This document shows, piece by piece, positions 1 through 5,865 of a stretch of DNA of 6,319 nt; within the stretch, counting starts at the first letter, position 1, and the number at the start of each line of letters is the position of its first letter. Location of the stretch: positions 1 to 6,319 of the forward strand of contig JAUPLX010000113.1 in the NCBI GenBank assembly GCA_030836665.1, written 5' to 3'. The notes under the pieces are model-generated. The model searched no databases. It saw only the letters and a program-made list of their open reading frames with translations, and had not been told where the DNA came from. A program made the position numbers and the translations under genes. This DNA comes from Patescibacteria group bacterium (GTDB lineage Bacteria > Patescibacteriota > Gracilibacteria > BD1-5 > UBA2023).

Positions 1-2
1 AA

Positions 3-287
3 GCTCGAATCCTAACCGTGGAACCCCAGAAGCCCCAGAAGATTACCCATCGGTCCATCCGGAAAGTCGACGCCGTCGTCACCGGGATGATATTGTGAGG
101 AATCGTGGCTTCGATATACGGGCTCGGAAAAGAAGGGCATGCCGATTCGAAATTGGGCCCGAGAATCGCGCAGATCCGCGAAGGGAAGGTACCGGTTTCT
201 GAGATACTGAAAATGCTCGTATTCGGAATTCCTAAAGAAAAACCCTCGTTCACTTCCCGAATCTTCTCGTTTTTCCGTAAACGGTAG
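3..287 (+). CDS. Small membrane protein, C-terminal part (5' end outside window), one UGA read as Gly
   Basis: The frame is open from the left edge to a TAG at 285-287, giving 94 visible residues, provided the TGA at 96-98 is read through. A basic stretch (KPQKITHRSIRKVD) leads into a hydrophobic segment of about 20 residues (positions 69-128, VDAVVTGMILGGIVASIYGL with the UGA as the first Gly of GG). It looks like one membrane helix with a Gly-rich face. A soluble, basic tail follows and ends in FFRKR. A standard-code reading would start at the GTG at 105 and cut the helix in half, which argues for sense UGA. The true start is unknown: GTG at 18 is possible, or the gene may begin upstream of the window. 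It ends 3 nt before the next gene, so the two are probably cotranscribed. The family is not recognised. Short single-helix proteins of this look are common in CPR genomes (general impression, not a search result). Confidence 0.6.
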
Positions 288-290
288 CAT

Positions 291-1025
291 ATGCAGGGCA
301 TCGTCCGAAAAATTCTCGCCGTCCTCGCGGTTACCGCCCATTTTTCGAACGTGGCCGTTTTTGCCGAAGAAGAAGTTTGGGAATGTCCCGCCAAGACGGG
401 CATCCACGTCGGAAAGATCTGCCAATGCCTTGAGGCCCGCAGGCCCGGCGGAGCCTGAGCGAAGAGCATTACCGATTTCGTTTGCCCGGAAACTACCATG
501 GGAGACCAAGACGCCGCCTATCGCGTCGTTCTCGACCTCGAATTCAAGGAAATCGATAAGAAGGCCGAAGCGAAACTCAAGGAAATGCAGGCCCGGACCG
601 GAAAGGATTTCGTAAGCATGGACCAAGATACGGCGAATTGGTTCGATACGACGAGTACCGATTCCGAGTTTTACAAGCAGTATTCCAAAGTCTGCGCCGA
701 TCTCTCCGACCCGAAAAACCCGCTACGGCAAACGGTGGAGTCTTTTCCGGAATGAGTCGTCACCGACGGATCGACCGATCGGTTCGTAGGCAATAAGGCG
801 CGCTGCGAAACCCTTACGGCAAACAAGCTTGCCGCGTACAAGTCCGCCTCCCGGATATTCGCCTCCCAAAACGTCGCCGACAGCTACAAGAGCGACAAGA
901 AGGACTTCATCGACAAACTGAAGGACATGTATCGGAATTTCCTGATGAAATGGACGGTCTATATCGGCGAACTTTCCCGAATCAAGGACAAGTGGAACGA
1001 AAAGACGCCTACCGTAGTTAAATAA
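291..1025 (+). CDS. Secreted six-cysteine protein of unknown function, two UGA codons read as Gly
   Basis: This is a 244-residue protein from ATG 291 to TAA 1023-1025, continuous only if TGA at 456-458 (codon 56) and 753-755 (codon 155) are sense. The N-terminus is a classical signal peptide: a short basic start with R6 and K7, a hydrophobic core at residues 8-24, and a likely signal peptidase I site after AVFA (residue 25). The mature part has six cysteines (32, 44, 46, 65, 135, 172), possibly disulphide-bonded outside the membrane. A charged, likely coiled-coil stretch covers about 84-103 (EFKEIDKKAEAKLKEMQ). The C-terminal third (about 170-238) is rich in Lys, Tyr and Asp and probably helical. 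Continuity is supported because the signal peptide, the middle and the C-terminal third all share one frame with protein-like composition and are joined only across the two UGA codons. No good Shine-Dalgarno site precedes the ATG. It lies between a small membrane protein and rsmA, with no functional hint from either. The family is not recognised. Confidence 0.72.
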
Positions 1026-1034
1026 TTCGACCGA

Positions 1035-2024
1035 GTGGCAAATATCGTCGCCGAATACGGCATCCGGGCGAAAAAGGCTTTCGGACAGAATTTCCTCGTC
1101 GACGACGCGGCCCTTTCGTCCATCGCGAACGCGGTGGACGTAACGGGGAAGGACGTCATCGAAATCGGTCCGGGATACGGCGCCCTTACCGAACGCCTGC
1201 TCGCTATGAACCCTCGTTCGCTCACTCTCGTGGAACTCGATTCGGACATGGTCGCGATTTTGGAGGACCGCGTTCTGAAAGGGGATTTGAGAATCCCGGA
1301 AGGAACGGCTTTCGAAATCCTCAAGAGGGACGTATTGAAGTACGGACCGAAATTTTCGGAATACCGCGTCATCGCGAACATTCCGTACTACATCACTTCG
1401 CCCATCCTCGACCGCTTCCTCTACGAACTTCCGGTCCGCCCCGAAGCCATGGTCATCCTCATGCAGAAGGAAGTCGCCGAACGCATCGTCGCGAAGGATG
1501 GGAAAGAGTCCGGACTTTCGCTTTTTTGCAAGAACGCCTGCGTTTCCATCGAACACGTCGCCAAAGTCCCCGCGGGATGTTTCCGTCCCGCCCCCAAGGT
1601 GGATAGCGCGGTATTGCGGTTCATGGTCGACAGCGCGTCGACGGACCCGAAAGACGGGTCGCTGGCAAACGTCCTCGTTCGGGAATCCGATTCCCGATCC
1701 GACGGCATTCTCCAAAAACAGCCGGAGGATGGGAATCGGATTCCCGAGCCTGCGGATTGTTTGCTATCGCCGACCCGTCTTTCGGGTCCGGAAGCTTCTC
1801 CACCCCACGACCGCGATGCCGATGCCCGCTTCCTGAAGACCGTTCGGGCGGGATTCTCATCTCCGCGGAAAAAAGCCGTTTCGAACCTTTCCAACGGCTT
1901 CGGCATTCCGAAGGAGTCCGTCGCCATGCTGTTCGCCGAACTCTGACTCCGGGAAGACGAACGGCCCGAGCGTATCGGACTTCCGACGTGGAGACGGATT
2001 TCGGAGAGTCTTCCGGCGGTATAA
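1035..2024 (+). CDS. rsmA: 16S rRNA (adenine1518-N6/adenine1519-N6)-dimethyltransferase, with internal palindrome insertion and one UGA read as Gly
   Basis: RsmA/KsgA uses S-adenosylmethionine to dimethylate the two adjacent adenines in the 3' terminal helix of 16S rRNA late in small-subunit assembly. Visible motifs: KKAFGQNFL (13-21), the SAM-binding loop EIGPGYG (43-49), the acidic end of strand 2 at VELDSD (66-71), the catalytic NIPYYITSP (115-123), QKEVAERI (144-151), FRPAPKVDSAVLRF (183-196) and FLKTVRAGFSSPRKK (266-280). GTG 1035 is the first possible start after the in-frame TAA at 1023 and lies 12 residues before KKAFGQNFL. Two oddities. First, residues about 203-252 come from a nested palindrome (1642-1790) between the catalytic and C-terminal domains. 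Second, TGA at 1944-1946 (codon 304) is sense: read as Gly, the frame adds LREDERPERI and on to TAA 2022-2024, which restores the usual C-terminal helix. E. coli has GMGIDPAMRAENIS there, with Gly at the UGA position. Total 329 residues; about 279 without the insert, normal for the family. Confidence 0.93.
1642..1790. repeat. 149-bp nested palindromic element inserted in frame within rsmA
   Basis: The outer arms are an exact 20-bp inverted repeat, 1642-1661 against 1771-1790. Inside it are a 6-bp pair (GCAAAC 1665-1670, GTTTGC 1759-1764) and an exact 17-bp pair (1679-1695, TCGGGAATCCGATTCCC, against 1731-1747). The apex, about 1698-1730, contains AAAAAC. Each arm is also palindromic on its own: GACCCG-AAAGA-CGGGTC (1644-1660), GGGAATC-C-GATTCCC (1681-1695), GGGAATC-G-GATTCCC (1731-1745) and GACCCG-TCTTT-CGGGTC (1772-1788). 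The DNA or RNA can therefore fold as one long hairpin or as four small ones. The rsmA frame stays open through it and encodes about 50 extra residues in a linker that is short in homologues. No clear target-site duplication is seen at its edges. In style it recalls the Rickettsia palindromic elements, or REP-type elements; relationship to either is not shown. Confidence 0.85.
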
Positions 2025-2075
2025 AAAAACGGGATTTCCCCTTCCTAACAATACCCCGTTCCGCTCTTTTCCCGC

Positions 2076-2104
2076 TTTACCGGGACGTATCTTTCGGATA
2101 TACT
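2076..2104 (+). promoter_or_regulatory. Candidate sigma70-type promoter for uvrB
   Basis: TTTACC (2076-2081) and TATACT (2099-2104) are separated by 17 nt. They match the -35 consensus at 4 of 6 and the -10 consensus at 5 of 6. The expected transcription start is near 2111, leaving a leader of about 60 nt before the uvrB ATG. The site lies in the 146-nt gap after rsmA, so uvrB probably has its own promoter. This is a by-eye match only. Confidence 0.4.
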
Positions 2105-2105
2105 C

Positions 2106-2139
2106 CCGATTCGGTTCTGCAGTGTTCGCTCCGAATCGG
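2106..2139. promoter_or_regulatory. Paired CCGAWTCGG boxes just downstream of the uvrB promoter candidate
   Basis: CCGATTCGG (2106-2114) and CCGAATCGG (2131-2139) form an exact 9-bp inverted repeat with a 16-nt spacer. Each box is also nearly self-palindromic, with a single central A/T. They start right after the candidate -10, so they could be two operator half-sites overlapping the transcription start, or a hairpin in the uvrB leader. No LexA box of either the CTGT-N8-ACAG or the GAAC-N4-GTTC type is seen here. Confidence 0.4.
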
Positions 2140-2170
2140 ATTGTCCGTATCCGTCCCCATCGAAATCGCC

Positions 2171-4135
2171 ATGCACCCTTTCCGACTCGCCTCCAAATAT
2201 TCGCCCACCGGCGACCAGCCCCAAGCCATCGAGGCGCTTTGCGGATCCCTCGAAGCGGGTAACCGCCACCAAACTCTCCTCGGCGTCACCGGCTCGGGCA
2301 AGACGTTTACCATGGCCAACGTCATAACGCGCCTCCAACGCCCCACTCTCGTCATCGCCCATAACAAGACCCTCGCGGCCCAACTCGCGCAGGAATTCAA
2401 GGAATTCTTCCCGGACAACGCCGTCCATTATTTCGTTTCGTACTACGACTACTACCAGCCCGAAGCGTTCGTCGTGAAAACGGGGCAGTACATCGAAAAA
2501 GAGGCGACCATCAACGAAGAAATCGACCGTCTCCGCCATGCCGCTACCGAGAGCCTCCTCTCGCGCAGCGACGTCATCATCGTCGCCTCGGTTTCGTGCA
2601 TCTACGGCATCGGGGAGAAAGAAGACTACGGTTCCGGCCGGATGCGGTTTACGGCGGGGGAGACCTACCGTCTCGAATCCATTCTCGATTCGCTCGTCGC
2701 GCTCCAGTTCCGCCGCGCGACTGCCGATTTCCTTCCGGGATCGTTTCGGGTCATGGGCGACCAACTCGAAATATTTCCCGCCTCGAGCGAGACGTTCTGG
2801 TCTTTCTCTTTCTTTGACGGCGAGCTCGAGAACATCGTCCGTAAAGAGGCCGTGACGAACCGAGTTCTCGAATCGGCGGAATCCGTGACGATTTTTCCGG
2901 CCAAGCACTTCGTCACTTCGCCAGATATCGTCGCCGAAATCGTGCCGAAGATTCGTGCCGAACTCGACGGGCGCCTTCGGATTTTCGCCGAGAACGGCAA
3001 ACTCGTGGAAGCGGAACGGCTCAAGATGAAGACCGAATACGATATCGAAATGCTTACCGAAGTCGGCTACGTGAACGGCATCGAGAACTACTCGATGTAT
3101 TTGTCGAAGCGGGGTTTTTGAGAAACGCCCTCCACGCTTTTGGATTTTTTCCCCGAGAACTCGCTTACTTTCGTCGACGAATCCCATATTACCATCCCGC
3201 AAATCGGGGGCATGTACGCGGGCGACCGTTCCCGCAAGGAGAATCTCGTGGAATTCGGTTTCCGCCTGCCTTCGGCAATGGAAAACCGTCCGCTCAAGTT
3301 CGAAGAATTCGAAAAGAAGGTCGGACAGACCGTCTACGTTTCCGCGACCCCGTCGGCCTTCGAACTCGAACGCTCATCCGTCGTCGCCGAACAGATCATC
3401 CGTCCCACGGGACTGCTCGATCCCGAAATCGAGATCGAAGACATGGAATTCATGGCCGATTCGGTCATGCGGCACCTTAAGGAAGTCCGTGCGCGCGGAG
3501 AGCGTTCGCTCATTACGACGCTCACGAAGAAATCTTCCGAAGAACTCGCGGAATATCTCGCCGGTAACGGAATCAAGGTACGGTACCTCCATTCGGAAAT
3601 CGAAACCATCGAACGGCTCGAAATCCTTCGCGATTTGCGTACCGGAAAGATCGAAGTCATCGTGGGGGTCAATCTTCTGCGTGAAGGACTCGACCTTCCG
3701 GAAGTTTCCTATATCGGCATTCTCGATGCCGAAAAAGTGGGGTTCCTCCGTTCGGTCTCCTCGCTCCTGCAGATTATCGGACGCGCCGCTCGCAATTCCA
3801 ACGGAAGGGTCGTCATGTATTCGCACGGAAAGAAAATCTCGGTGGCGATGGAAAAGGCCATCGGTATCACGAACCGCCGCCGTGCGGTACAGAATTCGTA
3901 CAACGAGACCCACGGCATCACGCCCACGACCATCGTGTCGAGCATTAAGGAAATCGGACTCAAAGGAAAAAAACTTGCGAAAACCGATTATTCCGGGGAT
4001 CCGCGCGCCGTACTTAAACGCCTAGAACTCGAAATGGACGTTGCCGCCTCGAATCTCGATTTCGAACTCGCGGCCGAACTCCGGGACAAGATATCCGAAC
4101 TTCGCGAAGAAATCCGCGAAGGGGAGAAGTGGTAG
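2171..4135 (+). CDS. uvrB: Excinuclease ABC subunit UvrB, one UGA read as Gly
   Basis: UvrB is the damage-verifying helicase-like subunit of UvrABC nucleotide excision repair; it is loaded by UvrA and recruits UvrC. The ATG at 2171 gives MHPFRLASKYSPTGDQPQAI, matching the family N-terminus. Motifs: Walker A GVTGSGKT (38-45), the DNA-clamping beta-hairpin YYDYYQPEAF (91-100, last residue Phe where Tyr is usual), Walker B DESH (336-339), VSATP (390-394), NLLREGLDLPE (501-511), motif VI QIIGRAARN (534-542) and a C-terminal UVR domain at about 615-650 for UvrC contact. The length of 654 residues is typical. TGA at 3119-3121 (codon 317) splits the gene under the standard code, but the frame is unchanged across it: SKRGF-UGA-ETPSTL aligns with E. 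coli SGRGPGEPPPTL, so UGA sits on a Gly. CGG still encodes conserved Arg (for example R193 in FRVMGD). It ends in TAG. No clear Shine-Dalgarno site is seen. uvrA and uvrC are not in the window. Confidence 0.96.
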
Positions 4136-4137
4136 GT

Positions 4138-4167
4138 TTGACTTATCCATAAAAAACGTACTATCGT
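4138..4167 (+). promoter_or_regulatory. Candidate sigma70-type promoter for pyrF-pyrE
   Basis: TTGACT (4138-4143) starts 2 nt after the uvrB stop and matches the -35 consensus at 5 of 6. An A-rich spacer follows, with TATCGT (4162-4167, spacing 18) or TACTAT (4159-4164, spacing 15) as a weak -10. It suggests that pyrFE is transcribed separately from uvrB, with a leader of about 80 nt. By-eye match only. Confidence 0.4.
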
Positions 4168-4183
4168 CAATGATTCGTTTCGG

Positions 4184-4203
4184 GCCCGCGGGAAATCGCG
4201 GGC
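4184..4203 (+). promoter_or_regulatory. GC-rich hairpin in the uvrB-pyrF gap (pyrFE leader)
   Basis: GCCCGCG (4184-4190) and CGCGGGC (4197-4203) form a perfect 7-bp stem around the loop GGAAAT. No T-tract follows (next bases TTCGTTCGG), so it is not a typical intrinsic terminator. It lies between the promoter candidate and the pyrF ribosome binding site. It could stabilise the transcript end of uvrB or act in leader control of pyrFE; the sequence does not decide. Confidence 0.4.
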
Positions 4204-4240
4204 TTCGTTCGGACGCTCATTCACATCACTCGAAAAAGAA

Positions 4241-4247
4241 AGGAAGG
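4241..4247 (+). promoter_or_regulatory. Strong ribosome binding site of pyrF
   Basis: AGGAAGG ends 4 nt before the ATG at 4252, preceded by A-rich sequence. Its AGGA core is 7 nt from the start codon. It fixes the pyrF start and contrasts with rsmA and uvrB, which have no visible Shine-Dalgarno site. Confidence 0.7.
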
Positions 4248-4251
4248 CGCT

Positions 4252-5079
4252 ATGTCCAAACAACGCCCGTTTTTTGAAAAACTGCGTTCCGCGCAAGAAC
4301 GCAAAAACTCCCTCCTGTGCGTGGGGCTCGATCCGGACCACGTTTCCATTGCGAAAGCCCGTGGCAACGAATACGCCGACCCTGCCCGCCATAACGTCAT
4401 CCACCGGTTTTGTTCGGATACGATCGCGGCTACCGCTAAATACGCCTGCGCTTTCAAACCGAACGCGGCGTTCTTTTCCTGTTACGAGAAGGAAGACGAG
4501 CTCCAGTCGCTCATTTTCCATATCCAGCGCTCCTACAGCACTCCGGTAATCCTCGATGCCAAACGCGGCGATATCGGCAATACCGCCGAACGCTACGCCG
4601 AAGAAGCCTTCGTCCGTTTCGGGGCCGACGCGGTGACCGTCAATCCCTACATGGGGTGCGACACCATCGAGCCGTTCCTGAAACACGAGGGCAAAGGCGT
4701 CATCGTGCTTTGCCGTACGAGCAATCCGGGGGGAAGCGATTTTCAGGATCTCGTTACCAAGGGCGGCCTCAGGCTCTATGAGCGCGTGGCGGTCAAAATG
4801 GCGGAACTGGACGAACGTTACGGCGGAAACCGCATCGCCCTCGTCGTCGGTGCGACCCGTCCTTCGGAACTGGCCCGCGTCCGCGAACTCGTGGGCGACA
4901 TGGAATTGCTCATTCCCGGCATCGGAGCGCAGGGCGGCGATGTCGAAGCGACCGTGAAGGCCGGGAAGAACCGCCATGGCGCCGGCATGATGATCAACTC
5001 CTCTCGGGGCATCATCTACGCGCAAGACCCCGCCAAGGCCGCCCGGGCAACCCGGGACGAAATCAACTCGTACCGCTAA
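4252..5079 (+). CDS. pyrF: Orotidine 5'-phosphate decarboxylase (type 2 family)
   Basis: PyrF decarboxylates OMP to UMP, the last step of de novo pyrimidine synthesis, in the cytoplasm. The 275-residue length and signature match the longer type 2 OMP decarboxylases. Motifs: CVGLDPD (23-29), FKPNAAFF (68-75), the catalytic DAKRGDIGNTA (102-112, with the D-K-x-x-D set D102, K104 and D107), VNPYMGCDTIEPF (130-142), CRTSNPGG (154-161), VGATRPSEL (199-207), IPGIGAQGGD (221-230, phosphate-binding loop) and NSSRGIIYA (249-257). The start is set by a strong Shine-Dalgarno site; the stop is TAA. There is no in-frame UGA and all glycines use GGN. pyrE follows after 36 nt with its own Shine-Dalgarno site, so the two form a pathway pair that together converts orotate and PRPP to UMP. 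Earlier pathway genes (carAB, pyrB, pyrC, pyrD) are not in the window, so the cell may use imported orotate; that is inference. Confidence 0.96.
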   Translation: MSKQRPFFEKLRSAQERKNSLLCVGLDPDHVSIAKARGNEYADPARHNVIHRFCSDTIAATAKYACAFKPNAAFFSCYEKEDELQSLIFHIQRSYSTPVILDAKRGDIGNTAERYAEEAFVRFGADAVTVNPYMGCDTIEPFLKHEGKGVIVLCRTSNPGGSDFQDLVTKGGLRLYERVAVKMAELDERYGGNRIALVVGATRPSELARVRELVGDMELLIPGIGAQGGDVEATVKAGKNRHGAGMMINSSRGIIYAQDPAKAARATRDEINSYR

Positions 5080-5098
5080 TCTCACTTCCGCCAAGCGC

Positions 5099-5108
5099 GG
5101 AGAAAGGA
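5099..5108 (+). promoter_or_regulatory. Ribosome binding site of pyrE
   Basis: GGAGAAAGGA in the 36-nt pyrF-pyrE gap; its AAGGA part (5104-5108) ends 7 nt before the ATG at 5116. It supports the chosen start and independent translation of pyrE in the pyrFE transcript. Confidence 0.65.
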
Positions 5109-5115
5109 CGTACCC

Positions 5116-5823
5116 ATGTTCGAACAGAATGAACCTGATATTCCCGTTGGAGAGGCGCTCATCGAACTGATGATGAAGAAATCGGTGCTGAAGTTCGGCG
5201 AGTTCACGTTGAAATCGGGGCGAATTTCCCCGTACTTCGCGAATTTCGGCTTCTTCAATACCGGCGATTCGCTCGGAAAGCTCGGCGAGCTTTATGCCCG
5301 AAAAGTAATCGAATTGTTCGCTGGCAACTTCGACGTCATCTTCGGGCCGGCCTACAAGGGCATTCCCCTCGCGACGCATACGGCCATGGCTTTCTCGCGT
5401 TCCGGAGCCGACTGCCCGTGGGCGTTCAACCGCAAAGAAGCCAAAGACCACGGCGAAGGCGGTTCCATCGTCGGCGCCGACATCCGTGGCAAGCGGGTAC
5501 TCATCGTCGACGACGTCATTACGGCCGGAACGGCCATCGGCGAGGCGGTGGAAATCATCCGCCAAGCCGGCGGAACGCCCATGGGCGTGCTCGTGGCGTT
5601 CGATCGGATGGAGAAGGGGAAGGAGAGCGATTTTTCCGCCGTTCAGGAAAGCCGGAAAAAATACGGCATTCCCGTAGTGGCTATCGCGACCCTCGACGAT
5701 CTGTTCGCGTATCTCGAAAAAATTCCCGCCGAAAGCGGGGATGACGAGACGGGCGAGCTGATTGAACGGATGAAGGACTACCGCGCGCAGTACGGAGCGG
5801 ATTATTCCGATACGCCTTCTTGA
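5116..5823 (+). CDS. pyrE: Orotate phosphoribosyltransferase, ending in UGA
   Basis: PyrE joins orotate to PRPP to make OMP, the substrate of PyrF encoded just upstream. Motifs: LKFGEFTLKSGRISPYF (25-41), GPAYKG (77-82), the flexible catalytic loop NRKEAKDHGEGG (105-116) and the PRPP-binding loop VLIVDDVITAGTA (128-140). It resembles the E. coli-type enzyme along its whole length; the last helix MKDYRAQYGADY (219-230) corresponds to the E. coli C-terminus VKAYREEFGV. The protein should therefore end about where TGA 5821-5823 lies, at 235 residues. This is the odd point: UGA is sense in other genes of the window. If it were Gly here, the protein would gain 43 residues, run through the terminator (5839-5865) and a second TGA (5902-5904), and stop at TAA 5950-5952 inside the convergent gene. 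I annotate termination at this TGA but treat the end as unresolved. Confidence 0.93.
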   Translation: MFEQNEPDIPVGEALIELMMKKSVLKFGEFTLKSGRISPYFANFGFFNTGDSLGKLGELYARKVIELFAGNFDVIFGPAYKGIPLATHTAMAFSRSGADCPWAFNRKEAKDHGEGGSIVGADIRGKRVLIVDDVITAGTAIGEAVEIIRQAGGTPMGVLVAFDRMEKGKESDFSAVQESRKKYGIPVVAIATLDDLFAYLEKIPAESGDDETGELIERMKDYRAQYGADYSDTPS

Positions 5824-5838
5824 TTTTTCCGACGTGTT

Positions 5839-5865
5839 ACGGCCTCTCCGGAGGCCGTTTTTTTT
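5839..5865 (+). terminator. Intrinsic terminator of pyrFE
   Basis: A perfect 8-bp stem ACGGCCTC/GAGGCCGT (5839-5846 and 5851-5858) with loop TCCG is followed by eight T (5858-5865). It lies 15 nt after the TGA that ends pyrE. On the other strand no T-tract follows the stem, so it is mainly a + strand terminator. The TAA of the convergent gene (5864-5866) overlaps its T-tract. Confidence 0.88.

Noticed and set aside
432..465. G+C-rich short repeat (GGCCCGCAGGCCCG) in gene 2
   Set aside because: Too short to distinguish from low-complexity coding sequence, and no second copy was seen in the window.
753..755. UGA as selenocysteine or tryptophan
   Set aside because: The UGAs in rsmA and uvrB align with Gly, not Cys or Trp, and no SECIS-like hairpin was seen right after them; tryptophan is encoded by UGG in the same genes.
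723..1715. Long minus-strand open frame opposite gene 2 and rsmA
   Set aside because: Antisense shadow of rsmA; Asp/Arg/Val-rich composition is typical of reverse reading of such codons.
2028..2070. Possible terminator after rsmA (AACGGG 2028-2033, CCCGTT 2055-2060, later TTTT)
   Set aside because: Only a 6-bp stem with a 21-nt loop and no T-tract directly after it; too weak to call.
1757..2170. Apparent upstream extension of the uvrB frame into rsmA
   Set aside because: The frame is open by chance over the palindrome and rsmA 3' end, but the UvrB N-terminus (MHPFRLASKYSPTGDQP) begins at the ATG at 2171 and upstream residues do not resemble UvrB.
3119..3121. uvrB as a pseudogene or split gene
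   Set aside because: The frame is kept, all helicase motifs are intact on both sides, and the UGA lies on a conserved Gly, as in rsmA.
4853..4870. Second copy of the palindrome outer arm in pyrF (CGACCCGTCCTTCGG)
   Set aside because: It is a partial chance match within the conserved PyrF motif GATRPSEL and lacks the inverted partner.
3988..5565. Long open frame on the minus strand across uvrB, pyrF and pyrE
   Set aside because: A shadow of G+C-rich coding sequence on the other strand; the + strand genes are clear family members and the minus translation has no recognisable motifs.
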